Assembly: GCA_964581815.1 (NCBI GenBank)
Contig: CAZORE010000002.1
Location: 62,001-126,000 of the forward strand
Source of the DNA: Trebonia sp964581815
Lineage (GTDB): Bacteria > Actinomycetota > Actinomycetes > Streptosporangiales > Streptosporangiaceae
Reading direction: 5' to 3'
Length of the DNA stretch: 64,000 nucleotides
This document shows, piece by piece, positions 32,885 to 41,338 of this stretch. Below the pieces are notes generated by a model, which was not told the DNA's origin, made no database searches, and was given only the letters and a program-made list of their open reading frames with translations. Every line of letters starts with the position of its first letter. Position 1 is the first letter of the stretch. The translations under genes and the position numbers were made by a program.

Positions 32885-34153
32885 ATGCCTCACCAGCTCT
32901 GGAGTTACCATTGGCCAGTGGAACAATCGCCGCTGGACGGTGCCGGGCTCGCGCTGCTCGGCGCGGAGCTCAGGGAGCGGGCCGGCGAGCTGGCTGACGG
33001 GATGGCCGCGCGGATCAGGGCAGCTGTGCCGGTCTACGGCACCGGCGCGTTGATCAGCGACGAGGAGCTGCGCCAGACCTGCCTGGACAACATCGGGTTC
33101 GTCTTCGGGCCGATCGGGCGCGCCCCGGCGATCGCATCCCCGGAATCACGCGAGAACGGGAGACGGCGCGCGCAGGCCGGCGTGCCGCTGACCGCGGTGA
33201 TGGCGGCCTACCGGGTCGCAGCCAGGTACCTGTGGGACTGCCTCGCCGACACCGCCGCCCGCAGCGCGGTGCCTGCCGGCGTCACGCTCCGTGCCGCCTC
33301 TGAGATGTGGCTTGCCCTGGACACCTTCACCCAGGAGATGGCCGACGGTTACCGGGAGGAGATCACCTTCCAGGTCCTCAGCCAAGAGGAGGAACGCTCG
33401 GCCGTGGTCCAGGCGCTGCTGGACGGTCGGCTGGATGAGGGCAGTCTCTGGGAGGCGGCGGATATCCTGCGGATCCCGCTGCGGGGCAGTTACGTCGTTG
33501 TCGCCGCGCAGGTCCCGGGCCCCGGACGGCATGCCGTTCCGCAGGCGGAGGCGGCGCTCAAGCGCATCGGGGTGATCTCGGCGTGGCGGCTCCTGCACGA
33601 TGCCGAAGTCGGGATCGCATGGCTGCCCGGCCGGCGGCCCAGCCTAATCCGTCTGGCGGATTCCCTGCACTCGCTCAGTCCGGGTCTGGTCGGGGTCAGC
33701 CCGTGCTACGACGATCTCCGGCACACCGCCCGAAATCTCCGGCTGGCCAGGATCGCGCTGCGCAGCGCGTTCGCTGCTCAGCGCGTCACAGTCTTCGACC
33801 GCGACCTGCTCGCCGTCGCGGCGGGCAGCAACCCGGAGGTGATGCGGCACGTCGCCGGCAGCATCCTGGCCGCGCTTGGCCAGATCCCGGCCGGACAGCG
33901 GCCGGTCCTGCTCGCCACCTTCGGCGCCTGGCTCGACAATGGCGGCTCAGCTAGCAAGACGGCCAGCGTCCTGTTCTGTCATCCCAACACGGTCAGGCAC
34001 CGGATGCGCCGGCTTGAGCAGCTCACTGGACGCTCCCTGTCTGATCCCCGCGGAATAGCCGAGCTGTGCCTCGCCTTCGAAATCGACCGCCGGGACCAGC
34101 CGCCCGCACCTGAGGCAGCCGCAAGTGCGCGCATCGCCGCCGGACTGCAGTAG
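32885..34153 (+). CDS. PucR/CdaR-type transcriptional regulator
   Basis: About 422 residues. The N-terminal half is a helical sensory domain (ELRERAGELADGMAARIRAA, VPLTAVMAAYRVAARYLWD), the middle is a GGDEF-like degenerate domain (VSPCYDDLRHTARNLRLARI) and the C-terminus is a PucR helix-turn-helix (GSASKTASVLFCHPNTVRHR, then LEQLTGRSLSDPRG). The start is uncertain: ATG 32885 or GTG 32919. It is convergent with ltp3 (7 nt apart) and divergent from the alpha/beta hydrolase, which it may control. Confidence 0.85.
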   Translation: MPHQLWSYHWPVEQSPLDGAGLALLGAELRERAGELADGMAARIRAAVPVYGTGALISDEELRQTCLDNIGFVFGPIGRAPAIASPESRENGRRRAQAGVPLTAVMAAYRVAARYLWDCLADTAARSAVPAGVTLRAASEMWLALDTFTQEMADGYREEITFQVLSQEEERSAVVQALLDGRLDEGSLWEAADILRIPLRGSYVVVAAQVPGPGRHAVPQAEAALKRIGVISAWRLLHDAEVGIAWLPGRRPSLIRLADSLHSLSPGLVGVSPCYDDLRHTARNLRLARIALRSAFAAQRVTVFDRDLLAVAAGSNPEVMRHVAGSILAALGQIPAGQRPVLLATFGAWLDNGGSASKTASVLFCHPNTVRHRMRRLEQLTGRSLSDPRGIAELCLAFEIDRRDQPPAPEAAASARIAAGLQ

Positions 34154-34159
34154 GCAGAC

Positions 34160-35323
34160 TCACTTTTCGCTCGACACCACCCACATCGAGAAGTACTGTG
34201 ACCCGCCGCCGTAGGCGTGCCCGAGCGCGGTCCGCGCCCCGGCTACCTGGTGCGCGCCCGCCTTGCCCATCACCTGCATGGCCGCCTCGGCGAAGCGGAG
34301 CAGTCCCGAGGCACCGATCGGGTTCGATGACAGCACCCCGCCCGAGGGGTTGACGGGCAGCTTCCCGCCGAGTGCGGTCTCGCCCGCCGCGGTCAGCCGC
34401 CAGCCGTCGCCGGGGGCGGCGAAGCCCAGGTTCTCCAGCCACATCGGCTCGAACCAGGAGAACGGAACGTAGATCTCGGCCACGTCGATCTCGTCGATCG
34501 GTGACGTGATCCCGGCCTGCCGCCACAGCTCGGCCGCTGCCGCTACGCCCGCCGCCGGGTTCACCGGGTCCTTGCCCGCGAACATCGTCGGCTCCGTCCG
34601 CATCGCGGTCGCCCGGATCCAGGCCACCGGCCCCGGACTGGCCAGCGCCGCCTCCTCGTCGCCGATGATCACCGCGCACGCGCCGTCCGACGACGGGCAG
34701 GTCTCGTCGTACCGCACCGGGTCCCAGAGCATGGGGGAAGCCTGCACGGACTCCAGCGTGATGTCCGGCTGCTGCAGGTGGGCGTACGGGTTAAGCGCGC
34801 CGTTGCGCCGGTCCTTGACCGCGACCATCGCCCCGATCTCCGGCGGCGCGCCGCTGCGGCGGATGTAGGCGCGGATGTGCGGCGAGAAGTACCCGCCAGC
34901 GCCGGCCACCACCTGGATGCTGAACGGCGGCGCGATCGACAGTGCCCACATGGCGTTGGACTCCGACTGCTTCTCCCACGCCACCGCGAGTACCCGCCGG
35001 TGGATGCCCGCCTGCACCAGGTTGGCCGTGACGATGCCGGTGGCCCCGCCGACCGAGCCCGCGGTGTGCACCCGCAGCAGCGGCTTGCCGACCGCGCCGA
35101 GCGCGTCCGCCAGGTACAGCTCGGGCATCATCACGCCCTCGAACAAGTCAGGCGCCTTGCCCACCACGAACGCGTCGATGTCGGCGAAGGTAAGCCCGGC
35201 GTCGGCCAGCGCGCGGTCCGCCGCCTCCCGGCAGAGCCCCGCCATCGACACGTCGGTGCGCTTGGACTTGTGCCTGGTCTGGCCCACGCCGAGCACCGCG
35301 GCGTTCACCCTGTTTCCGGTCAT
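34160..35323 (-). CDS. ltp3: Thiolase-fold lipid-transfer protein/steroid aldolase subunit (Ltp3-like)
   Basis: 387 residues of the SCPx/thiolase-like family: VLGVGQTRHKSKRTDVSMA, HTAGSVGGATGIV, GSQYFSMW. It lacks the thiolase Cys-His-Cys set; related Ltp proteins pair with DUF35 proteins to perform retro-aldol cleavage in side-chain loss. ATG 35323 has GGAGGGG upstream and overlaps the ltp4 stop (ATGA). The gene order DUF35-ltp4-ltp3 equals Rv3521-Rv3522-Rv3523 of M. tuberculosis, which is the main basis for the symbol. It ends the KstR-type operon. Confidence 0.82.
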   Translation of the reverse strand: MTGNRVNAAVLGVGQTRHKSKRTDVSMAGLCREAADRALADAGLTFADIDAFVVGKAPDLFEGVMMPELYLADALGAVGKPLLRVHTAGSVGGATGIVTANLVQAGIHRRVLAVAWEKQSESNAMWALSIAPPFSIQVVAGAGGYFSPHIRAYIRRSGAPPEIGAMVAVKDRRNGALNPYAHLQQPDITLESVQASPMLWDPVRYDETCPSSDGACAVIIGDEEAALASPGPVAWIRATAMRTEPTMFAGKDPVNPAAGVAAAAELWRQAGITSPIDEIDVAEIYVPFSWFEPMWLENLGFAAPGDGWRLTAAGETALGGKLPVNPSGGVLSSNPIGASGLLRFAEAAMQVMGKAGAHQVAGARTALGHAYGGGSQYFSMWVVSSEK

Positions 35324-36372
35324 GGCCGCCCCTCCATCACGCACACGAGGTTCTGCTGCAGCGCGGGCCCGCTGGTCGCGTGCCCGAGGGCGCGGCCGGC
35401 CCGGCCGGTCATGATCGCCCGCGCCGCGCAGCCGATCCTGGCGAGCCCCGCGGCGAACATCGGGTTGCCGCACAGCGCGCCGCCCGACGGGTTGACCTCG
35501 GCCTCGCCGTCCAGGCCGAGCGCCCGGCGCAGCAGGATCTCCTGGTGGGTGAACGGCGCGTGCAGCTCGGCGACCTGAACCGGCGGCCCGCCGACCGGGC
35601 TCAGACCGCTGACGCCGCCGGTGCTCAGCAGGTCCCGGGCGCCGAGCGACCCCGACTCGATCCGGTGGCTGAACGACGTGATCCAGGCCGGCCGCTCGCA
35701 CAGCTCGCGCGCCCGCGCGCCGGAGGCGAGGATGACGACCGCGGCGCCGTCGCCGACCGGCGCGCAGTCGTGCGCCCGCAGCGGGTCGGCGACGTAGGGC
35801 GCACCGAGCAGGTCCTCAACCAGCACGTCCCCGGACACCTGCGCGGCCGGGTTGGAGACCGCGGCGGCCCGGCAGCGCGCCGCGACCTCCGCCATGTCCT
35901 TCTCGGTCCACAGCCCGGCCTCGATGCCCAGCCGCGCCTGCAGCGCCGCGACCGACACGGAGTCCGGCCACAGCGGGGCGACCAGGTAAGGGTCTAGCTG
36001 CAGCGCGAGCACCCGTCGCAACTCCGCGCCCGAGGACTTGCCGAAGCCGTAGGCCAGCGCGATCTCCGCCTCGCCGGACATGATCTTCACCCAGGCCTCA
36101 TACAGCGCCCAGGCGCCGTCCATCTCCACGTGCGATTCCATGATCGGCGGGACGGCGCCGATCGCGTCGACCGCCTGCACGAAGGAAAACGCCCGCCCGG
36201 CCAGGTAGTCAGACGACCCCGAGCACCAGAACCCGATGTCGCCCTTGGTCAGTCCGGTAGCGGCGTATACCTCCGCGAAGATCGGCACCAGCATCTCCAC
36301 CCCGCCCGTGGTCGCGTCCTCGCGAACCCGGCAGGGTGACTGGGCAAAGCCGATGACGGCAACCTCGGTCAA
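35320..36372 (-). CDS. ltp4: Thiolase-fold lipid-transfer protein (Ltp4-like)
   Basis: 350 residues, thiolase-like without the usual nucleophile set: AVIGFAQSPCRVREDATT, DIGFWCSGSSDYLAGRAF, ESHVEMDGAWALYEAW, GFGKSSGAELRR. It is close to Ltp4 in length and order. It overlaps the DUF35 stop and the ltp3 start by 4 nt each, so the three genes are translationally coupled and probably form one complex. The expected role is steroid side-chain carbon-carbon cleavage with the DUF35 partner. Confidence 0.82.
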   Translation of the reverse strand: MTEVAVIGFAQSPCRVREDATTGGVEMLVPIFAEVYAATGLTKGDIGFWCSGSSDYLAGRAFSFVQAVDAIGAVPPIMESHVEMDGAWALYEAWVKIMSGEAEIALAYGFGKSSGAELRRVLALQLDPYLVAPLWPDSVSVAALQARLGIEAGLWTEKDMAEVAARCRAAAVSNPAAQVSGDVLVEDLLGAPYVADPLRAHDCAPVGDGAAVVILASGARARELCERPAWITSFSHRIESGSLGARDLLSTGGVSGLSPVGGPPVQVAELHAPFTHQEILLRRALGLDGEAEVNPSGGALCGNPMFAAGLARIGCAARAIMTGRAGRALGHATSGPALQQNLVCVMEGRP

Positions 36373-37358
36373 ATGTGCCTCGCATAGGTCTCGTAGGGGG
36401 CGTCGGGCTCACCGGTCGGCGTGAAGTGGCTGATGGTCGAGGCGGTCGTGTCCCACTCGTCGCGTGGGCGCCACGCCGCGCGCACCCGCATGCCGATCCG
36501 CACCTCAGCGGGCTCGCAGCCGAGTATGAGGTGCTGGAAGGCGATGTCCGCCCCGTCGAGCAGTACCGCCGCCGCCACGTACGGCGGCGTGACCTGCTGG
36601 CCGGGGTAGGCCACGTTCACGATGGAGAAGGTGGTGACGGTACCGGTGTCGGGCAGTTCGACCTCCTGGTCGGCGGGCACGCCGTCGACGGGGCAGGTTC
36701 CCCGGGACGGTACGTAGACCTTCCCGCACGCGGGGCAGCGCTGCCCGATCAGCCGGCCTTCGGCCAGGCCGCGCAGGTAGGTGCTCTCCCCGGGCGAAGC
36801 GGTGTGCTCATAACGCAGCCGCACCGGCGTGACCGTCATCGTCACCGGAGCGGGGCCCTCCGCGTCCCCCGCCGAAGGCTGAGCGTCCGCCGCCGCGGGC
36901 CGAGCCACCTCCGGCGACTCATCGCCCGGCTCGAAGCACTCGATGTCCCGGATGCTCCCCACCCTCATCCCGGCCCACCGCGGCCGCACCCGCATCCCGG
37001 TGCGCATCGCGGCGGCGGACCCGGCGTCCACCGCGTGCAGCATCGCGGTATCCGCGCCGTCCAGCCGGATGAGCGCCCAGCCGAACGGGCGGCCGAGCGG
37101 CTGCCCGGCCAGCGGCCGGTCCAGCCACGTCCAGGTCAGCACGGTCCCGGCCGGCCCGACCGCCACCAGTTCCTCCGGCGGCCGGTGGGTCACCGGGTCA
37201 TACTCGAACGGCGGCGCGTGCACGGTGCCGTCCGCGCTGCGCGCCCCCAGGACGCGCCGGTCCCTGAGCGCGGTCATGAACTGGCCGAGCACCGGCCCGA
37301 GCGACCGCGTGTAGTCGAACGCGATCTCCATCGGCGCCCGTAGCGGGGTATCTGTCAC
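36369..37358 (-). CDS. Tandem DUF35 OB-fold protein, Ltp partner
   Basis: About 329 residues with two DUF35 units. The C-terminal unit keeps the zinc ribbon (CPACGKVYVPSRGTCPVDG) and OB fold; the N-terminal unit (about 15-130) lacks ribbon cysteines (GARSADGTVH at that place). This matches the Rv3521-type partner of Ltp3/Ltp4. I chose GTG 37358 since the ATG at 37388 would place a KstR operator inside the coding region. A Pro/Ala-rich linker joins the units. First gene of the operon. Confidence 0.82.
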   Translation of the reverse strand: MTDTPLRAPMEIAFDYTRSLGPVLGQFMTALRDRRVLGARSADGTVHAPPFEYDPVTHRPPEELVAVGPAGTVLTWTWLDRPLAGQPLGRPFGWALIRLDGADTAMLHAVDAGSAAAMRTGMRVRPRWAGMRVGSIRDIECFEPGDESPEVARPAAADAQPSAGDAEGPAPVTMTVTPVRLRYEHTASPGESTYLRGLAEGRLIGQRCPACGKVYVPSRGTCPVDGVPADQEVELPDTGTVTTFSIVNVAYPGQQVTPPYVAAAVLLDGADIAFQHLILGCEPAEVRIGMRVRAAWRPRDEWDTTASTISHFTPTGEPDAPYETYARHI

Positions 37359-37368
37359 CGGCTCATTG

Positions 37369-37382
37369 TAGAACGTGTTGCA
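37369..37382. promoter_or_regulatory. KstR-type operator, DUF35-ltp4-ltp3 side (exact consensus)
   Basis: TAGAACGTGTTGCA, exact at fixed positions of TNNAACNNGTTNNA. It lies 11 nt upstream of GTG 37358. Confidence 0.78.
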
Positions 37383-37402
37383 GTTCATGGCTTGCCCCGA
37401 CT

Positions 37403-37416
37403 TAGAACACGTTCTA
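37403..37416. promoter_or_regulatory. KstR-type operator, acyl-CoA ligase side (perfect palindrome)
   Basis: TAGAAC-AC-GTTCTA, a perfect palindrome and exact consensus. It lies 12 nt before the ligase GTG 37428 and 21 nt after the other site in the same divergent region. Confidence 0.82.
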
Positions 37417-37427
37417 GATTGGGCCCT

Positions 37428-37472
37428 GTGACTGAAAGCCCAGTGACTGACAGTCCCGTGCCTGACAGTCCC
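37428..37472 (+). repeat. Three 15-bp tandem repeats at the 5' end of the ligase gene
   Basis: Units at 37428, 37443 and 37458, each GTG(A/C)CTGA(A/C)AG(C/T)CC(A/C), so each unit begins with an in-frame GTG. They encode repeated VTDSP at the N-terminus. Confidence 0.85.
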
Positions 37473-39020
37473 GTGACTGCCACCGGCTTGTGGAACATCG
37501 CGGCGCAGGCACCCGACCGCCCGGCGGTGATCGACCCGGACGGCACGGTCGTCAGCTACGCCGAGCTGGCCGGCCGGGCCGACCAGATCGGCCGGGGCCT
37601 GCAGGCGCTTGGCCTGCGTCCTGGCGACTGCGTGGCCGGGATGCTGCCCAACAGTTCCGCGGCCCTCGCGCTGTTCTTCGCCGCGATGGAGACCGGCCTT
37701 TACGTGGTCCCGGTCAACTGGCACCTGGCCGCCGCCGAGGTCGCCTACATCCTCGGCGACAGCGGCGCGGGAGCGTTCGTGGCAGACGAGCGGTTCGCCG
37801 CCGTCGCGACCGCGGCGGCTGACCAGGCCGGGATCGCCCCCGGCGCCCGGTTCGCGGTCGGTGACGTGCCCGGGTTCGCGCCGCTAGCCGAGCTGGGCAA
37901 AGACGGCGCCGGGCGCCCGCGGGAGCGCACGACGGGTGCTCCCATGCTCTACACGTCGGGCACGTCCGGCCGCCCCAAGGGCGTGCGACGGGCGCTGACC
38001 GGCGAGGATCCGGATGCCGTACCGCCCTTCACCGCCTGGTTCTTCGGCATCTTCGGGCTCAAGCCTCATCACGGCCACGTCCACCTGTGCTGCTCACCGC
38101 TTTACCACACGGCGGTGCTGAACTTCGCGACGATCTCCCTGCAACTCGGTCACCCGGTCGTGCTGATGGACCGCTTCGATCCGGAAACCCTGCTCGCCCT
38201 GGTCGAGCGGCACGCGGTGACCAGCAGCCACATGGTGCCGACGCAGTTCAGGCGGCTGCTCGCACTGCCTGAGCCGGTCCGTGCCCGCTACGACGTCAGC
38301 TCGCTGCGCTGCATGATTCACGCCGCCGCGCCCTGCCCGCCGGAGGTCAAACGACGGATGCTCGACTGGTGGGGGCCGGTGGTGACCGAGTACTACGCGG
38401 CGACGGAAGGCGGCGGGACCGTCATCAACGCGGGGGAGTGGCTGAAGCGGCCAGGATCGGTCGGCACGGCATGGCCAGGTTCTGAGGTCCGCATCCTCGA
38501 CGATAACGGCGACGACGTGCCCGCCGGGGAGACGGGGCTCATCTACATGCGGATGGGGACCTCTACCTTCGACTACCACAAGGACAGCGAAAAGACGCTG
38601 GCCTCCCGCGCACGCGGGATGTTCACCGTCGGCGACATCGGCTACCTCGACGCCGACGGCTACCTCTTCCTCTGCGACCGCAAGTCAGACATGATCATCT
38701 CCGGCGGCGTCAACATCTACCCGGCGGAGATCGAGGCCGAGCTGTCCTGCCACCCGGCGGTCGCCGACGTGGCCGTGTTCGGCATACCGCACGAGGAATG
38801 GGGCGAGGAGATCAAGGCCGTCGTCCAGCCCGCCGACGGCCGCCAAGCCGGACCAGGCCTGACCGCGGAACTCCTGGCCTTCCTCGACGGCCGCATCGCC
38901 CGCTTCAAGCTGCCGCGCACCATCGACTACGTCGCGGAACTGCCCCGCGACCCCAACGGCAAGCTCTACAAGCGCCGCCTCCGCGACCCGTACTGGACAG
39001 GCCGCGCCCGCCAAATCTGA
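37428..39020 (+). CDS. Acyl-CoA ligase, KstR-regulated
   Basis: 530 residues of the ANL superfamily: P-loop YTSGTSGRPKGVRR, AATEGGG at the adenine site, YLFLCDRKSDMIISGG hinge and PNGKLYKRRL with the catalytic lysine. Placement behind a perfect KstR-type site suggests a steroid acid substrate (a FadD17/FadD19-type role), but likeness is lower than for the fadD19 gene downstream, so no symbol is given. The start is ambiguous because of tandem repeats with GTG at 37428, 37443, 37458 and 37473. It is convergent with the beta-propeller gene. Confidence 0.88.
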   Translation: MTESPVTDSPVPDSPVTATGLWNIAAQAPDRPAVIDPDGTVVSYAELAGRADQIGRGLQALGLRPGDCVAGMLPNSSAALALFFAAMETGLYVVPVNWHLAAAEVAYILGDSGAGAFVADERFAAVATAAADQAGIAPGARFAVGDVPGFAPLAELGKDGAGRPRERTTGAPMLYTSGTSGRPKGVRRALTGEDPDAVPPFTAWFFGIFGLKPHHGHVHLCCSPLYHTAVLNFATISLQLGHPVVLMDRFDPETLLALVERHAVTSSHMVPTQFRRLLALPEPVRARYDVSSLRCMIHAAAPCPPEVKRRMLDWWGPVVTEYYAATEGGGTVINAGEWLKRPGSVGTAWPGSEVRILDDNGDDVPAGETGLIYMRMGTSTFDYHKDSEKTLASRARGMFTVGDIGYLDADGYLFLCDRKSDMIISGGVNIYPAEIEAELSCHPAVADVAVFGIPHEEWGEEIKAVVQPADGRQAGPGLTAELLAFLDGRIARFKLPRTIDYVAELPRDPNGKLYKRRLRDPYWTGRARQI

Positions 39021-39030
39021 AAACCAGATT
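39014..39030 (+). terminator. Small hairpin over the ligase stop codon
   Basis: AATCTG-AAAAC-CAGATT, a 6-bp stem spanning the TGA at 39018-39020. Confidence 0.35.
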
Positions 39031-39047
39031 CATTCATCAGAACGAGG

Positions 39048-39069
39048 GCGTGTTACACCCGCTCGCTAG
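39048..39069. repeat. 22-bp direct repeat, copy 1
   Basis: GCGTGTTACACCCGC followed by TCGCTAG. It matches 40442-40463 at 20 of 22 bases; the two copies bracket the beta-propeller gene and each ends in the CTAG that holds a minus-strand stop codon. Confidence 0.8.
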
Positions 39070-40217
39070 TTCCGGACGGCGATCAGGCTGAGGCGGGGGA
39101 GCGAGACCCCGAGGCCTTCGACGTGCCCGGTGCGGGCATCGACCGCGGCCAGCTTGCCCTGCGCGGTCACGACGAACAGCCACCGGCTATCGGGTGACCA
39201 GGCAAGCCTCTGGCCGGCCGCCGATTCCGCATCAAGGGAAACCGGGATTTGCTGATCGGATCCGGAATTCAGGTTGAGCAGGTGAAGGGTTACCCGGTCG
39301 CCGATGGCCTGCGCGATCGCCGCGGCCGAGCCGTCGGGGGCGATGACGCCGGTCGCCCAGGACAGGGGCCCGGCCGAAGGGCCGGGCAGCGTGTGCTGTG
39401 CCCCGGTCGCCGGGTCCACGATGGCATAGGAGCAACCACGGCCAGCGTGGCAGTCAAGGACCAGCCACCGGGTCGGGCCGACCGCGGCCACCGTTCCGGC
39501 GATCCGCATCTGCTGGAAGCCGCCGGGCCGTACGTCGACGTACGCGCTACTGGAGGCCCCGTAATCGATGACCAGCGCACCGCCCCGGCCGTCCGAGGTC
39601 GCCTGCGTATAGCCGCGGCCCGGCGGCAGGCGCACGGACACCCCGGTCTCGGTGCCGTCCATCCGGACCAGCGGCATCGACGTGGCCTGGAATGTGGCTT
39701 GCACCCATGCTGTCCCTGGCTGCGGTCCCGGGATCGCAATTCCGCCGTTGCCGAGCGGACCGGAAAGGGGGCGGGCGGGCCGGCCATCGGGCACTAGGTA
39801 ACCGGGCACCATATCCAGGTGGCTGATGATGGCCTCGTGCGGGCCAACGACAAGCGAGGCCGTTCCGATGTTCTGCACCGGGACGGCCGTCTGCGTGATC
39901 CGGCCCGAGGCGAACTGAATCCGCACCACCCGGCCATCGCCATAGCCGAACAGCTCCCAGCTGGCCCGCACGCCAAGCAGACGGGGGCCTGCCTCGCTCG
40001 TGCTCACCGCGCCGGTGCTCGCCGGCCGAGCCCGCGGCGGGTTGTTCCCGTGCCCGATGATCAGCGTCACGGCCGCCGCGGCCGCCGCGGCCAGCACGGC
40101 CCCGCAGGCAATCAGCAGCCGGCCCGGCCGCCAGCGGCCACCCGGGCGCCGCGGTCCAAAGCTGACCTGATCGCCCTCGTCCAGCGCCCGGCGGCGGGTG
40201 CTGTCGTCATCGCGCAC
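39066..40217 (-). CDS. Membrane-anchored beta-propeller (TolB/WD40-like) protein of unknown function
   Basis: About 383 residues from GTG 40217; the open frame goes back to 40388 but that part lacks coding character. A short basic cytosolic N-terminus is followed by one membrane segment (LLIACGAVLAAAAAAAVTLI) and an extracytoplasmic domain with propeller-like blades (SPDSRWLFVVTAQGKLAAVD, TGHVEGL). This resembles regulatory or anti-sigma-like sensor proteins of actinomycetes, but no ZAS or kinase domain is present. It is flanked by 22-bp direct repeats, which suggests it was inserted between ligase and echA19. Confidence 0.7.
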   Translation of the reverse strand: MRDDDSTRRRALDEGDQVSFGPRRPGGRWRPGRLLIACGAVLAAAAAAAVTLIIGHGNNPPRARPASTGAVSTSEAGPRLLGVRASWELFGYGDGRVVRIQFASGRITQTAVPVQNIGTASLVVGPHEAIISHLDMVPGYLVPDGRPARPLSGPLGNGGIAIPGPQPGTAWVQATFQATSMPLVRMDGTETGVSVRLPPGRGYTQATSDGRGGALVIDYGASSSAYVDVRPGGFQQMRIAGTVAAVGPTRWLVLDCHAGRGCSYAIVDPATGAQHTLPGPSAGPLSWATGVIAPDGSAAAIAQAIGDRVTLHLLNLNSGSDQQIPVSLDAESAAGQRLAWSPDSRWLFVVTAQGKLAAVDARTGHVEGLGVSLPRLSLIAVRN

Positions 40218-40441
40218 AGATTCATCATCAACCCGCCGCCCGCTCCGCCGAAACCCCCCAATCCGGTCTCCTTCGCCCGGCGGGAGCGGTGCCGCTGCCC
40301 AGCACCACCCCGCCCGGGAGCACCGTTTGTCACCGCGGCCTCGCGCCACCGGGGCCGCAAACCCGGTGCCGGGGGATGGTTGGGGCATCCATACGCCTAT
40401 AGCCGTATCGCTGACGCAACCATCCGGCTGCCTGAGCCAAC

Positions 40442-40463
40442 GCGCGTGTTACACCCGCGGGCT
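40442..40463. repeat. 22-bp direct repeat, copy 2
   Basis: GCGTGTTACACCCGC followed by GGGCTAG; 20 of 22 bases match 39048-39069. It includes part of the echA19 stop codon. Confidence 0.8.
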
Positions 40464-41274
40464 AGGCGTCGCGGAACTGCGGGCGGCGCTTCTCGGCGAA
40501 GGCGCGCGGCCCTTCCTTCGCGTCGTCGCTGGCGAACACCGCGGCGCCGATCTTGGCCTCGATCGCGAACGCGTCGTTCTCCGCGAGGCCCTCGGTCTCC
40601 CGCAGGGTGCGCAAGATCGCGCGCACCGCGACCGGGCCGTTGGCGGCGATCGCGGCGGCGATCTCCAGCGCCTTGCCCAGGGCCTGCCCGTCCGGCACGA
40701 CGTGCCCGATCAGCCCCATGGACAGCGCCTCCGCGGCCGTGATGTGCCGCCCGGTCAGCAGCAGGTCAGCAGCCAGCGTGTAGGGGATCTGCCTGGTCAG
40801 CCGGACCGCCGAGCCGCCAAGCGGGAACAGGCCCCAGCGGGCTTCCGAAACGCCGAACCGCGCGCTCTCGCCGGCCACCCGGATGTCGGTCGCCTGGAGG
40901 ATCTCGGTGCCGCCGGCGATGGCGGGCCCCTCCACCGCGGCGATCAGCGGCTTGGTCAGGCGGCGCCCCTTGAGCAGCGGCTCGATCACCGCCAGATCGA
41001 AGTCGCCGAGCCGGGAACCGGGATGATCGCTGGTCATCGCCTTGAGGTCGGCGCCCGCGCAGAACGCGCCGCCCGCCCCGGTCAGCACGCACACCCGGAT
41101 GTCGGGGTCGGCGTCGACCCGGTCCCAGGCCTGGCGCATGAGCGCCATCATCGAGGAGCTGAGCGCGTTGCGCGCGTGCGGCCGGTTCATCGTGACGATG
41201 AGGACATGGTCGCGCTGCTCGACCAGCGCGTGCGGCGGCTCGCTCACCGGTTCGCTCACACCCGACTCGCTCAA
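40462..41274 (-). CDS. echA19: Enoyl-CoA hydratase, steroid side-chain type (EchA19-like)
   Basis: About 270 residues from TTG 41274, which has GGAGG 6 nt upstream; the longer frame to 41427 overlaps the divergent fadD19 and its operator. Both hydratase glutamate positions are kept (GGTEILQATD and VSEARWGLFP). The oxyanion loop is AFCAGADLKAM and the C-terminus ends RRPQFRDA. It would hydrate the enoyl-CoA made by ChsE-type dehydrogenases. It is divergent from fadD19 just as Rv3516 is from Rv3515c, sharing one KstR-type site. Confidence 0.88.
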   Translation of the reverse strand: MSESGVSEPVSEPPHALVEQRDHVLIVTMNRPHARNALSSSMMALMRQAWDRVDADPDIRVCVLTGAGGAFCAGADLKAMTSDHPGSRLGDFDLAVIEPLLKGRRLTKPLIAAVEGPAIAGGTEILQATDIRVAGESARFGVSEARWGLFPLGGSAVRLTRQIPYTLAADLLLTGRHITAAEALSMGLIGHVVPDGQALGKALEIAAAIAANGPVAVRAILRTLRETEGLAENDAFAIEAKIGAAVFASDDAKEGPRAFAEKRRPQFRDA

Positions 41275-41313
41275 ACTCTGCCTCCCACTCCACGGCCAGC
41301 TATTGCTAAAAAC

Positions 41314-41327
41314 AGTAACACGTTCTA
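41314..41327. promoter_or_regulatory. KstR-type operator between echA19 and fadD19 (13/14 match)
   Basis: AGTAACACGTTCTA fits TNNAACNNGTTNNA except for the first base. It ends 11 nt before the fadD19 ATG. Confidence 0.68.
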
Positions 41328-41338
41328 ATTTCAATCCC

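Noticed and set aside
36369..37724. Longer DUF35 reading frame
   Set aside because: It runs back across both KstR-type operators and the divergent ligase start; the true start is probably GTG 37358.
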